This document shows, one piece after another, positions 26,441 through 34,932 of a DNA stretch of 64,000 bases; positions within the stretch are counted from its first letter, which is position 1; each line of letters begins with the position of its first letter. Source of the DNA: UBA1535 sp002323775. GTDB taxonomy: Bacteria > Bacillota > Clostridia > Tissierellales > Sedimentibacteraceae. Below the pieces are notes generated by a model. It did no database searches. It had not been told where the DNA came from and saw nothing but the letters and a program-made list of their open reading frames with translations. The translations under genes were made by a program, and so were the position numbers. The DNA is taken from contig DAMAHZ010000007.1 in assembly GCA_031993545.1 (NCBI GenBank), positions 19,257 through 83,256 on the forward strand. The letters run 5' to 3'.

Positions 26441-27178
26441 ATGATGAAAAACATTAAACTTACTATTTCATATGATGGAACAAATTATCATGGATGGCAA
26501 AAGCAAAATGGTGTTTTAACTATTCAATCAGCTATTGAGGATGCAATATATAAGCTTACTGGAGAAAATGTGGATTTGATAGCTTCCGGTCGCACTGACA
26601 GCAATGTTCATGCTATTGGGCAGATTGCTAATTTTAAAACTGACAGCAAAATATTTCCCGAGAAATTTTTTGCTGCATTAAACTCTGTATTAAATGAGGA
26701 CATCAGAATTATAAAATCAGAAGAAGTTGATTTTGATTTTAATTCAAGGTTTGATGCTAAAAAAAAGACATACCTTTATCAAATTTATAATACTAGAATA
26801 TCAGACCCTTTTTATAGAATGTTTTCATGGCACATACCATATACACTTAATCTTTCACTTATGGATGAGGCATTAAAAATGCTTGAGGGTGAATATGATT
26901 TTAGGGCGTTTATGTCCTCAAATTCAAGTGTTAAATCAACTATAAGGACAATTTATAGTACAAGTATAAAAAAAGAAAATGATATAATAAAAATAGAGAT
27001 TACAGGCAATGGATTTTTATACAATATGGTAAGAATAATTGTAGGTACTATTGTTGAAATAGGTAATGACAAAAGGGATATAGCTTGTATAAAAGAAGCA
27101 ATAGAGCTTGGACAAAGGAACTCACTTGGTAGAACTGCTCAGCCTCAGGGCTTGTTTCTTAAAGAGGTAAAGTACTAG
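26441..27178 (+). CDS. truA: tRNA pseudouridine(38-40) synthase TruA
   Basis: Isomerises uridines 38-40 of tRNA anticodon arms. 245 aa from ATG 26441, chosen because AAAGG lies 8 bases upstream and SYDGTNYHGWQ follows; the frame is open upstream inside ecfT. The catalytic aspartate is in GRTDSNVHAIGQ, where the usual glycine after the next residue is asparagine. It normally precedes rplM-rpsI; here a flagellar block follows. Confidence 0.95.
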   Translation: MMKNIKLTISYDGTNYHGWQKQNGVLTIQSAIEDAIYKLTGENVDLIASGRTDSNVHAIGQIANFKTDSKIFPEKFFAALNSVLNEDIRIIKSEEVDFDFNSRFDAKKKTYLYQIYNTRISDPFYRMFSWHIPYTLNLSLMDEALKMLEGEYDFRAFMSSNSSVKSTIRTIYSTSIKKENDIIKIEITGNGFLYNMVRIIVGTIVEIGNDKRDIACIKEAIELGQRNSLGRTAQPQGLFLKEVKY

Positions 27179-27210
27179 ATTTGCTAAATAGTATAAAATT
27201 AAATTTTTTA

Positions 27211-27239
27211 TTGCAAATTTTTACAAATTAGACTATAAT
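27211..27239 (+). promoter_or_regulatory. Sigma-A promoter of the CheW-CZB gene
   Basis: TTGCAA (27211-27216) and a perfect TATAAT (27234-27239) are 17 bases apart, 51 bases before the gene. So the CheW-CZB gene has vegetative, not sigma-28, expression. Confidence 0.75.
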
Positions 27240-27290
27240 TTTATATATAAAAGTTTTAAGAGCGATAATAAAAAGAAAGGGATTTTTGTT

Positions 27291-28346
27291 ATGTTTGATA
27301 ATGTTTTAAATGATGAATTTGAAAATGACTTTGAGGCTATTGAGCTTCCTTGGATTATATTTAAAGTTAGCAAAAATACATATGCAGTAAATAGTACCAA
27401 TGTTTTATCTATTACCAATCTTGAGGACGAGCTGATTGGTGTGCCAAATATTCAAAGTTATATTAGAGGGCTTGTAAATTTTAGAGGTAACATGATTCCT
27501 CTTATAGACCTTAAGAAAATATTTAAAGAGGAATCTTTAGAAAAAATAGTGGCTGAATATTCTGCCATGATTACTGCTAGAAAGCATGACCATATAAATT
27601 GGACAAACGAATTAGACAGATGTGTGAAAAGTGGAGAGCAATTTGGACTTGCCGTTGATCCTCATGAATGTGCATTTGGTAAATGGTATTATAACTATAA
27701 GCCTGAAAACAATGTTATAGCTCATCATATTAAAAAAGTTGAAGAACCTCACAGATTGCTGCATCTTGCAGCCGCAGAATATAACAACTGCAATAAGGAT
27801 CATGAGAATTGTAACAGAGAAGAATGCTTGAAGGATGTTTTAGAGAGAGTTAAGGAAGAATATATGCCGGAAATTATTCGTATACTTGATGGCTCTATAA
27901 ATGTTCTGAAAAATAATCTCAAGGAACTTCTGATTGTTGTAGAGTATAATAATTTTAAAGCCGGACTAATTGTAGACAGTGTTTTATCAATCGAGGCGAT
28001 TCCAAGTATGTATGGGCAAGGCGATATGAATAATGAATATTATAACACTAAGCTTATTTCTAGTATAGGTAAAACAGAAAAGACGCAAACTACAGTTCTA
28101 ATGTTGGATATTGATGGTATATTGTCGAAAATCGAAGATATCGATATGGAAAAAATAGAACTTCCTAAAGAGATGCTAACTTTAAAAAAATCAGAGCCTG
28201 TAGAAAAAATTGATATTCATGAGGAAATAGAAATTCATGAACATGAAGAAGCTCAAGATGAAATAGAATGTCACGAATTGTCAGAGCCTGTGATAGAGGA
28301 GCTTTTAAATGAGGTTGAGCTTCCTGTCGAAGAACCTGCGGAATAA
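27291..28346 (+). CDS. CheW-like coupling protein with an inserted CZB zinc-binding domain
   Basis: 351 aa. CheW proteins couple receptors to CheA. The CheW fold is split: residues about 18-80 hold the N-half (SYIRGLVNFRGNMIPLIDL) and about 210-282 the C-half (LLIVVEYNNFKAGLIVDSVL). Between them is a chemoreceptor zinc-binding (CZB) domain: H101 in HINW, C127 in ECAFGKWY, H154 and H158 in PHRLLH, the full 3His/1Cys set. A Cys-rich stretch (C167, C174, C179) follows. The C-terminus is Glu/His-rich (IHEEIEIHEHEEAQDEIECHE). CZB domains sense zinc or oxidants such as HOCl in other bacteria. No cheA or receptor gene is in the window, so its partners are unknown. Confidence 0.88.
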   Translation: MFDNVLNDEFENDFEAIELPWIIFKVSKNTYAVNSTNVLSITNLEDELIGVPNIQSYIRGLVNFRGNMIPLIDLKKIFKEESLEKIVAEYSAMITARKHDHINWTNELDRCVKSGEQFGLAVDPHECAFGKWYYNYKPENNVIAHHIKKVEEPHRLLHLAAAEYNNCNKDHENCNREECLKDVLERVKEEYMPEIIRILDGSINVLKNNLKELLIVVEYNNFKAGLIVDSVLSIEAIPSMYGQGDMNNEYYNTKLISSIGKTEKTQTTVLMLDIDGILSKIEDIDMEKIELPKEMLTLKKSEPVEKIDIHEEIEIHEHEEAQDEIECHELSEPVIEELLNEVELPVEEPAE

Positions 28347-28380
28347 ATATTGTATTACAAAAAAATAATAAATAAATTTA

Positions 28381-28417
28381 AAAAGGAAAGTTTCTTAAAA
28401 AAGAAGCTTTTCTTTTT
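28381..28417 (+). terminator. Terminator after CheW-CZB
   Basis: A 16-nt arm AAAAGGAAAGTTTCTT (28381-28396) pairs with AAGAAGCTTTTCTTTT (28401-28416), with two G-U pairs and a T-rich 3' arm. It separates this gene from the flgM operon. Confidence 0.65.
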
Positions 28418-28426
28418 AAATTTTAC

Positions 28427-28453
28427 TAAACTTTATCTGAAAAATGACGATAT
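28427..28453 (+). promoter_or_regulatory. Sigma-28 (SigD/FliA) promoter of flgM
   Basis: TAAA (28427-28430), 15 bases, then GACGATAT (28446-28453) matches the flagellar sigma consensus TAAA-N15-GCCGATAT at all but one position. It lies about 100 bases before flgM, so the anti-sigma factor is under its own target. Confidence 0.8.
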
Positions 28454-28550
28454 ACTTATTGAGAGTAATTAAACCTAATCGATAATGATTTTAAATAATA
28501 TAATGAAATTTAAGTATTAGAAACAATGTATGAAAGGAATGGAAAATATT

Positions 28551-28844
28551 ATGAAAATAACAAATGTCAATAATTTCATGAGTTATAATAGCAATGTATC
28601 TAAGATAAAGAAAAAAGATATCGGGGTACCAAAGAAATATGATGTAATCCAAATAAACAAAAATAATTTTATTAGTAATGAAAATAACAATTCTTTAAAT
28701 ATTGATCAATTAAAAAATAAAATAGTTGATGAGATTAAAAGTGAAAGTCAATCTGGCAAGTTAGAATTTTTAAGACAACAAATAATTGATAAAAAATATG
28801 TTGTAGATTCGGAAGAACTTGCAAAAATTATGTTAGACTTATAA
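28551..28844 (+). CDS. flgM: Anti-sigma-28 factor FlgM
   Basis: Binds and inhibits flagellar sigma-28 until the hook is complete, then is exported. 97 aa from ATG 28551 (MKITNVNNF). The AAAGGA site is 12 bases upstream; two earlier in-frame ATGs (28530, 28539) flank or precede that site. The sigma-binding C-terminal helix is visible: LKNKIVDEIKSES and LRQQIIDKKYVVDSEELAKIML. First gene of flgM-flgN-flgK-flgL. Confidence 0.88.
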   Translation: MKITNVNNFMSYNSNVSKIKKKDIGVPKKYDVIQINKNNFISNENNNSLNIDQLKNKIVDEIKSESQSGKLEFLRQQIIDKKYVVDSEELAKIMLDL

Positions 28845-28860
28845 TTGAATGGTGGAAAAT

Positions 28861-29343
28861 ATGAGTAAATTAGATAATTTATATGATGTTCTTAAAGAAC
28901 AGCTTGATTTATACAAAGAATTTTTAGATGTCGAGCAAGAAAAATACAATATTATATTAGCGGATGATATTAAAAGACTTGATGAGATTGTAACCGAAGA
29001 ACAAGTATTTTTCTTAAAATCAAGAGGACTTGATCAAAAAAGAGAGCGATTACTAAAAGAGCTTGAATTTGGAGGAAAGACCTTAAAAGAGGTCATAGAG
29101 CTTGTTGATGAATCTAACAAAGATAGATTTAGGAAAATGCACAATGAAATATTTAACGTTCTTCAAAATTTCAAGGAAAAAAATAATCAGTGTCAAGATT
29201 TAGTTCAGATAAGACTTTATAGAGCACAGACTATGATTAACAAGCTTGATGAAAGCGCAGTTAATAGAAATCTTTATTTTAAAGATAAAAATACAGATGA
29301 GATTGATGTAAACAAGATGAAGTTTATGTCAAAGAAAATATAG
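28861..29343 (+). CDS. flgN: FlgN-like flagellar export chaperone
   Basis: Cytosolic chaperone for the hook-associated proteins FlgK and FlgL. 160 aa, almost entirely alpha-helical and charged, with coiled-coil character. Start uncertain: ATG 28861 (GGTGG 5 bases upstream) or ATG 28849. Assignment rests on size, helical pattern and the fixed position between flgM and flgK; sequence motifs in this family are weak. Confidence 0.8.
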   Translation: MSKLDNLYDVLKEQLDLYKEFLDVEQEKYNIILADDIKRLDEIVTEEQVFFLKSRGLDQKRERLLKELEFGGKTLKEVIELVDESNKDRFRKMHNEIFNVLQNFKEKNNQCQDLVQIRLYRAQTMINKLDESAVNRNLYFKDKNTDEIDVNKMKFMSKKI

Positions 29344-29411
29344 ATTTTAAACGTATAAAAAACTTTGAGAAATTAAAATACAGATAATACAGATTAAAAG
29401 GAGAAAAAGTC

Positions 29412-31043
29412 ATGTTAAGACCAACATTTGCAGGATTTCAGGTTGCAAAACTAGGATTAAGTGTGAGCCAAAAGCTCTTAGATGTTACAGGACAAAATAT
29501 TACTAATATAAATACAGATGGTTATACAAGACAAAGAGTTGATTTATATTCTATAGCTCATAGCAGCGGTTTCGATAAATTTGCGATGTACGGAGGTCAA
29601 ATAGGACGAGGAGTTGGAGACTTAGGACCATCACAAATAAGAGATCCGTTTTTAGATATTAGATATAGAAATGAAGCAGCTAAAGTAGGTAGAGAAGATG
29701 TTATCGGAAGTGCTGTTGCAGATTTAGAGGAAATATTTGGAGAAATAAGCAAAAAAGGATTAGATTCTCAATTTTCGAATATGATTTCACAGTTGCAGGC
29801 ATTAACTGCAACTCCATCAGACCCTGTTATTGAAGGAGTAGTTAAAACAGCCGCTTCAATGATTACACAGCTTTTTAATCATTATTCAAAACAATTGCAA
29901 ACAGTAAGAGAACAACAGACAACTTATTTGCAGGATTCAGTTGATGTGACCAATAAATTAATGTCTCAAATTTCTGAGTTAAATAAGCAAATTAGAGATC
30001 AAAACATTCATGGCGATAAAGCTCTTGAGTTGAATGATAGAAGAAACTCTTTGATAGATGAGTTATCAACATATATGAACATAGAAGTTATAAGAAAAAT
30101 GGAGCCTATAGGAAGTGACAGAGAGGTTGAGGTACTGTCGATAGTTTCTAAGGATTTAGTTGATAGTGGTGGCAATCCCCTAGCTTTAGTAAATGGAAAA
30201 GAATTTTCAGAGCTTGAGCTAAAAGTACCAACTGCTCCAAATAAGGATGTTCAAATTATACTTAAAAAATCATTGGACTCTACATTAGATGGCTCAGATA
30301 TTACAGGCGAGCTTGAAAGAGGGCAAATGTCAGGATATGTTGCATTTTTAAACAACAAAGGTGAATTTGTCGATGATACTAATTTCACTACAAAGGATAG
30401 AGGAATTCAGTATTATGAGGGTATGCTAGATAAGCTTGCTAACAAATTTGCTACGATGTTTAATACAGCTAATAGAAAAGCAAATTATGATGCTGCCGGA
30501 AATTTAACAGGATATACAGACAAAGACTTATTCGCAGCAGAGGGTGGAGGAGAGATAACAGCAGGCAATATTAAAATCCACGATGCTTGGAGAGATAACA
30601 CTAAATCATATATAACTAATACAAATAAGCCACCTGTGTATGATGATGCTGGAAACCCTGTTGATACATCAGCAGCAAATGACAATATATTTAATTTAAT
30701 AAGCAAATTTAATGAAAAAGTAAAATTCGTACATGAATTCGGTGGTACTCCACCGACGAGTGAGAATTTCTTATTTGAAGGTACATTGCAAGAAATGTTC
30801 TCGTATACATCATCGACAGTAGATTTACAGATATCAAATACTAAGTCGTTGTATGACGGATATGGACAGACTCTCTTGGCAATAGATACAAGCAGACAGT
30901 CTATATCTGGTGTTTCGCTTGATGAAGAAGGAATAAACCTATTGACATATAATAAGTCTTACGCAGCAGCTGCAAGACTTATGACAACCCTAGATGAAGC
31001 GATAGAATTACTTATAAGCAGAACTGGCAAAGTAGGATTATAA
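29412..31043 (+). CDS. flgK: Flagellar hook-associated protein 1 FlgK
   Basis: Forms the hook-filament junction outside the cell. 543 aa. The N-terminal D0 helix LGLSVSQKLLDVTGQNITNINTDGYTRQ and the C-terminal coiled D0 region (GINLLTYNKSYAAAARLMTTLDE) are the export/polymerisation ends. The middle (about 280-470) is the variable surface domain. AAAAGGAG before the ATG; same operon as flgM-flgN and flgL. Confidence 0.95.
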   Translation: MLRPTFAGFQVAKLGLSVSQKLLDVTGQNITNINTDGYTRQRVDLYSIAHSSGFDKFAMYGGQIGRGVGDLGPSQIRDPFLDIRYRNEAAKVGREDVIGSAVADLEEIFGEISKKGLDSQFSNMISQLQALTATPSDPVIEGVVKTAASMITQLFNHYSKQLQTVREQQTTYLQDSVDVTNKLMSQISELNKQIRDQNIHGDKALELNDRRNSLIDELSTYMNIEVIRKMEPIGSDREVEVLSIVSKDLVDSGGNPLALVNGKEFSELELKVPTAPNKDVQIILKKSLDSTLDGSDITGELERGQMSGYVAFLNNKGEFVDDTNFTTKDRGIQYYEGMLDKLANKFATMFNTANRKANYDAAGNLTGYTDKDLFAAEGGGEITAGNIKIHDAWRDNTKSYITNTNKPPVYDDAGNPVDTSAANDNIFNLISKFNEKVKFVHEFGGTPPTSENFLFEGTLQEMFSYTSSTVDLQISNTKSLYDGYGQTLLAIDTSRQSISGVSLDEEGINLLTYNKSYAAAARLMTTLDEAIELLISRTGKVGL

Positions 31044-31055
31044 TAGGAGGGAATT

Positions 31056-32141
31056 ATGAGAGTAACCAATAAAATGCTGACAAGCAGATATACAAGAGAT
31101 TTGAATAAATCATTATCAAATCTTAATACACAATCTCAGAAAGTTGATACAGGAAGAAAATTTTTCAAGGGTTCTGAAGATCCAATCGGAGCTGTAAAAG
31201 CGTATAGATTGAGGAGAGAGTATCTCAAAAATGAAGATTATCTTACAAACATACAAGAGGCAGACTCTATCTTTACATCTGCTGAAAGCAACCTTATGGG
31301 AATAAATAAGAATTTGAATGCAGTTTATCTTTCTTATCTAAAAGGTATAAATGGAGATAAGGGTATAGAAGAAAGACAAATTATCTCTGAGGAATTGAGA
31401 AAGGTTCAAGAATCTATGATTACAACATTAAATTCTACATTTAATGATAAGTATTTGTTTAGTGGTGCTAGCATGGAACAGCCTCCATTTACAGTGAAAG
31501 CAGATGCTACAATAGATCCGTTAAATCCAGATAAGACATATTTATACTATAAAGGAGTTAACGTAAGTATTGCTGATGAAAGTGCAGCTTTAGGTACACC
31601 TCAAAGGACGGCATATGATAAATTGACAGAGCTTTCAAAAGAAAATATGTTTATAGATATAGGTCTTAGCTTGCAGGTTGATAGTAGTGGCAAGGTAGAT
31701 CAAAACAGTGTGTTTGATTTAGCTATACCAGGAATTAATTTCATGCGTTTCGGAAAATCTACAATAGATGGACAGACTGTGCCTAATAATATCTATGACC
31801 TGATAACTAATATCAGAGAAGAATTGGATAAGGATGGCTCTCTACCCGGCGGTGATTTTTCTTATGATAAGATAATACCTATGATTAAAAACTTTGAAAT
31901 CCAAAAGAATGATACCTTAAAAGAAATTACTCATATGGGAGCTAAGTCTAATTATCTGGATTTCATAAAAACAAGAACAGAGGATAACAATATAAATTTG
32001 AGTGAAAAAATCAATAATACTGAATTTGTAGACCCAGCAGAGGCTATTATGGATTGGAAGATGATGCAATATTCATACACAGCATCCTTGCAGATGGGAA
32101 CAAAGCTGATACAGCCAAGCTTTATTGATTTTATGTCATAA
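31056..32141 (+). CDS. flgL: Flagellar hook-associated protein 3 FlgL
   Basis: Second hook-filament junction protein, structurally like flagellin. 361 aa. RVTNKMLTSRYTRDLNKSLSNL and DPIGAVKAYRLRREY at the N-terminus are FlgL hallmarks; the C-terminus returns to coiled coil with the YSYTASLQMGTKLIQPS segment. Starts 12 bases after flgK with GGAGGG. Confidence 0.95.
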   Translation: MRVTNKMLTSRYTRDLNKSLSNLNTQSQKVDTGRKFFKGSEDPIGAVKAYRLRREYLKNEDYLTNIQEADSIFTSAESNLMGINKNLNAVYLSYLKGINGDKGIEERQIISEELRKVQESMITTLNSTFNDKYLFSGASMEQPPFTVKADATIDPLNPDKTYLYYKGVNVSIADESAALGTPQRTAYDKLTELSKENMFIDIGLSLQVDSSGKVDQNSVFDLAIPGINFMRFGKSTIDGQTVPNNIYDLITNIREELDKDGSLPGGDFSYDKIIPMIKNFEIQKNDTLKEITHMGAKSNYLDFIKTRTEDNNINLSEKINNTEFVDPAEAIMDWKMMQYSYTASLQMGTKLIQPSFIDFMS

Positions 32142-32255
32142 TAGAGCAAGTTAATATTTAGCTTGTAAAATAATTTAAAAATTACGTTGTGTAGATTTAT
32201 ATGAATAAAGTTATAAAATATAAATTGAACTAAAAGAATATATGAGGAGAAATAT

Positions 32256-32876
32256 ATGATGGAGCCATTAATTGAAATTAAAACAATACCAATGTCAATT
32301 GAGCTTAAAGTTAATAATGCAAAATATGAGCTGGCTTCGAGTGAGGCATCTGTAGAAATTAGACATGAAAATGGTGGATTGCAAATGAGGATGCAACCGA
32401 CCCAATTGAAAATAGACACATTTGAAGCACGTAACTCAACACCGTTTAAGTCTGCTATGAGGTCTCATTCCGAATTTGCTAAAAAAGGGATACAAGCAGC
32501 ATATGAAGCCACAGCTAATCTGGCAAGAGAGGGTAATATGATGGTAAATATACACCTAAACAACGATAATGTTCTTACAGACATTGCTTATCAAAGATTT
32601 ACAAGAGAAATGATGTCTAAAGAATTTAATTTAGGCTTTACCCCAAGTGAGCCTATAAAAATAGAGTTTACAGAGCCAAGCTTAAATATTAATTATGAAA
32701 TGGACAAACTTTACTTTGACATGAGACAAAATAAAAGAAAAATGGAATTTACACCCGGAAGCATTGAATTGATTATTAAGGAGTATGCGAGAATTGAGCT
32801 GGAATATATAGGCTCTCCTATATATATTCCACCAAGCTCAGATCCAAACTATAAACCTGTAGATGCTAACGCATAA
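32256..32876 (+). CDS. DUF6470 family protein (YviE-like)
   Basis: 206 aa. Same family and position as Bacillus subtilis yviE, which lies between flgL and fliW. It has a repeated EIRxENGGLQMRMQPTQLKID-type beta pattern at the N-terminus, an alpha-helical middle (AKKGIQAAYEATANLAREGN), and a PP-rich end. Function unknown; a role in flagellar assembly is inferred from conserved context only. A strong terminator follows. Confidence 0.82.
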   Translation: MMEPLIEIKTIPMSIELKVNNAKYELASSEASVEIRHENGGLQMRMQPTQLKIDTFEARNSTPFKSAMRSHSEFAKKGIQAAYEATANLAREGNMMVNIHLNNDNVLTDIAYQRFTREMMSKEFNLGFTPSEPIKIEFTEPSLNINYEMDKLYFDMRQNKRKMEFTPGSIELIIKEYARIELEYIGSPIYIPPSSDPNYKPVDANA

Positions 32877-32897
32877 AGATTTATACAAAGAAACTTA

Positions 32898-32951
32898 AAA
32901 AAATTCTTTCATATTATAAAAATTTAGTTTATAATAATGAAAGAATTTTTT
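32898..32951 (+). terminator. Terminator after the DUF6470 gene
   Basis: A long stem: arm 32898-32920 containing AAATTCTTTCAT pairs with arm 32928-32950 containing ATGAAAGAATTT, extended inward by ATTATAAA/TTTATAAT. It ends in a run of T. Confidence 0.75.
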
Positions 32952-32992
32952 ACATATTGTTTATCGAAATTAAAGGAAAGGAATAGATAAAT

Positions 32993-33448
32993 ATGAAAAT
33001 TACGAGCAAGGAATTTGGAGAATTTGAAGTTAAGGATGAGGATGTAATTAAATTTAATAGACCTATTTTTGGCTTTGAAGATAAGGATAGTTTTGTCATA
33101 TTAAAAGAGTTTCCAGAAGATGATATCATGTATTTGCAATCTATTGATGATGAAAATTTGCATTTTGTTATCATAGACCCTTATGCAGTATTACCAAAAT
33201 ATGAACCTCAATTATCTAGTGATGACATAGCTGCATTAAAAATAAAAAAAGGCGAAATATCCGAATTAAGGTATATGTTAATAGCAATAATAACTGAAAA
33301 TATTGAAAATTCAGTTGTTAATCTTAAAAATCCTATAGTTATTAACTCAAAAAACAAGCAGGCTATACAGGCTATGTTGGAAAATGAAGATTATATAATG
33401 AGATATCCTTTGTTTTCAAAAGATAAGGCAGGTGTTTCCTCATGCTGA
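32993..33448 (+). CDS. fliW: Flagellar assembly factor FliW
   Basis: Antagonist of CsrA: free FliW sequesters CsrA; flagellin displaces it. 151 aa. The signature FNRPIFGFEDKDSFVIL and QSIDDENLHFVIIDPY is clear, as is the VNLKNPIVINSKNKQAIQ end. Overlaps csrA by 7 bases, the conserved partner-switch pair. Confidence 0.95.
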   Translation: MKITSKEFGEFEVKDEDVIKFNRPIFGFEDKDSFVILKEFPEDDIMYLQSIDDENLHFVIIDPYAVLPKYEPQLSSDDIAALKIKKGEISELRYMLIAIITENIENSVVNLKNPIVINSKNKQAIQAMLENEDYIMRYPLFSKDKAGVSSC

Positions 33449-33696
33449 TAATTAAAAGAAAGAAAAATGAATCGATATTGATTGGAGATAGCAACGTATC
33501 ACTAAGCGAACCAATAGAAATAATAATCTCAGAAATATCAGGGGATAAAGTAAAAATTGCTATAAACGCTCCTAATGATGTTAGAATAATAAGAAAAGAG
33601 ATAAAGGAAACCTCAGAATTTAATAAAAATGCAGTTGTTGATTTAAGCAAGGATAAATTAAAAGCATTAAAAGTAGGCTTAAAGAAAATGAAGTAA
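33442..33696 (+). CDS. csrA: Carbon storage regulator CsrA
   Basis: mRNA-binding translational repressor, in this lineage chiefly of flagellin. 84 aa. MLIIKRKKNESILIGD and ISGDKVKIAINAPNDVRIIRKEI define the family. It has a few extra residues before the second beta strand (SNVSLSEPIE) and a longer C-terminal tail, the region FliW contacts in Bacillus. Confidence 0.95.
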   Translation: MLIIKRKKNESILIGDSNVSLSEPIEIIISEISGDKVKIAINAPNDVRIIRKEIKETSEFNKNAVVDLSKDKLKALKVGLKKMK

Positions 33697-33748
33697 AATT
33701 CAGTAGGATTTATTATGCAAAAAATATTGTTTTAAATTAAAAAAATCC

Positions 33749-33777
33749 TTGACAGAATTACAATATTAATGTAAACT
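33749..33777 (+). promoter_or_regulatory. Sigma-A promoter of rplM-rpsI
   Basis: TTGACA (33749-33754), 17 bases, TAAACT (33772-33777). It gives the displaced rplM-rpsI pair its own transcription, with a leader of about 120 nt. Confidence 0.7.
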
Positions 33778-33783
33778 TGATAG

Positions 33784-33863
33784 GGTGACAGCGTGAATGA
33801 GGATTTGCGCACACAAGACGAGGGTTGTTAATAAAAAGCTACCAATGCCCCGGAAGCTTTTTT
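33784..33863 (+). promoter_or_regulatory. Probable L13 leader with attenuator hairpin
   Basis: The leader ends in AAAAAGCT (33833-33840) pairing with AGCTTTTT (33855-33862), a terminator-shaped hairpin with a T-run, 40 bases before rplM. L13 leader RNAs upstream of rplM-rpsI are known in Firmicutes. I identify this one by position and the attenuator only. Confidence 0.6.
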
Positions 33864-33903
33864 AACCATAGATTAAAAAAGGAAATTTATAGGAGGACCA
33901 AAT

Positions 33904-34332
33904 ATGAAAAGCTTCATTGCAAAACCTAATGAAGTAGAAAGAAAATGGTATGTAATAAATGCCGAGGGAAAAACATTAGGTAGATTATCAACAGAAGTTG
34001 CTACGCTTTTAAGAGGAAAGCATAAACCGACATATACACCACACGTTGACACAGGAGACCATGTTATAATAGTTAACTGTGAGAAAGTGGTTTTAACAGG
34101 AAAGAAATTAGACCAGAAGATGCACAGACATCACTCAGGTTATATGGGTGGAATGAAGGAAGTTCCTTACAGAAAATTCATGGCAGAAAGACCTGAGGAG
34201 GCTGTTTACCTTGCAGTAAAAGGAATGCTTCCACATAATAGATTAGGAAGACAAATGATCAAAAAACTTAGAACATACGCAGGACCTGAGCATGAAAACC
34301 AAGCTCAAAAACCTGAAGTATATGAGTTTTAA
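33904..34332 (+). CDS. rplM: 50S ribosomal protein L13
   Basis: Early 50S assembly protein. 142 aa. RKWYVINAEGKTLGRLSTEVA, HVDTGDHVIIVN and the KGMLPHNRLGRQMIKKL block are diagnostic. AGGAGG before the ATG. Separated from truA by the flagellar block. Confidence 0.98.
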   Translation: MKSFIAKPNEVERKWYVINAEGKTLGRLSTEVATLLRGKHKPTYTPHVDTGDHVIIVNCEKVVLTGKKLDQKMHRHHSGYMGGMKEVPYRKFMAERPEEAVYLAVKGMLPHNRLGRQMIKKLRTYAGPEHENQAQKPEVYEF

Positions 34333-34356
34333 TTTGGATGGGAGGAGAAATAGCTA

Positions 34357-34746
34357 ATGAAAGCACAATACATCGGTACTGGTAGAAGAAAAAAAGCAAT
34401 CGCTAGAGTTAGATTAGTTCCAGGAACTGGAAAAGTTACTATAAATAAAAGAGATATTGAAAATTATTTCAACTATGAAACATTAAGAACTATGTTAAGA
34501 GAGCCTCTTATGATTACTGATACTTTAAGTCAATATGACGTATTAGTAAATGTTCATGGTGGTGGATATACAGGTCAAGCTGGTGCTATCCGTCATGGAA
34601 TATCAAGAGCTTTGTTACAAGCAGATGCAGAGCTAAGACCAATACTTAAAAAAGCAGGTTTCTTAACAAGAGACCCAAGAATGAAAGAAAGAAAGAAATA
34701 CGGTCTTAAAAAAGCAAGAAAAGCATCACAATTCAGCAAGAGATAA
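34357..34746 (+). CDS. rpsI: 30S ribosomal protein S9
   Basis: 30S protein whose basic tail reaches P-site tRNA. 129 aa. GTGRRKKAIARVRLVPGTG and the C-terminal RKKYGLKKARKASQFSKR are diagnostic. GGGAGGAG before the ATG; in an operon with rplM. Confidence 0.98.
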   Translation: MKAQYIGTGRRKKAIARVRLVPGTGKVTINKRDIENYFNYETLRTMLREPLMITDTLSQYDVLVNVHGGGYTGQAGAIRHGISRALLQADAELRPILKKAGFLTRDPRMKERKKYGLKKARKASQFSKR

Positions 34747-34747
34747 T

Positions 34748-34859
34748 AGTGTTTTGCAAGCAAAACACTGGTCTTTCTACGAAAGACTCTATGCAAATTT
34801 GTACATAAAGTACAAACTTATATTGCTTATACGAGCAGTTCCATAAACTGGAACTGCTC
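34748..34859 (+). other. Intergenic chain of four hairpins after rpsI
   Basis: AGTGTTTTG/CAAAACACT (34748-34769), TCTTTC/GAAAGA (34772-34786), TTGTAC-ATAAA-GTACAA (34799-34815) and GAGCAGTTCC/GGAACTGCTC (34833-34859, perfect 10 bp) follow in line. A weaker fifth stem lies at about 34875-34893. No U-run follows any stem. This is the longest such chain in the window. Confidence 0.7.
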
Positions 34860-34898
34860 TAAATAATTTTAAAGCGTCTTTCTATGAAAGCCGCAGAA

Positions 34899-34932
34899 AA
34901 GTGTTTCCTTGGCACCCACTTTAAAAATCAAG
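34899..34932 (+). promoter_or_regulatory. preQ1-I-like riboswitch aptamer upstream of queT
   Basis: An H-type pseudoknot can be drawn. P1 is AAGTG (34899-34903) with CACTT (34917-34921), and L1 starts TTTC. P2 is CTTG (34908-34911) with CAAG (34929-34932), across an A-rich tail TAAAAAT. The CACCC motif before the P1 3' arm matches the class I layout. queT is a known preQ1-regulated gene. Between aptamer and gene, a CTCC near 35,013 could pair with the GGAG of the ribosome binding site (35,042-35,045). Confidence 0.55.
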
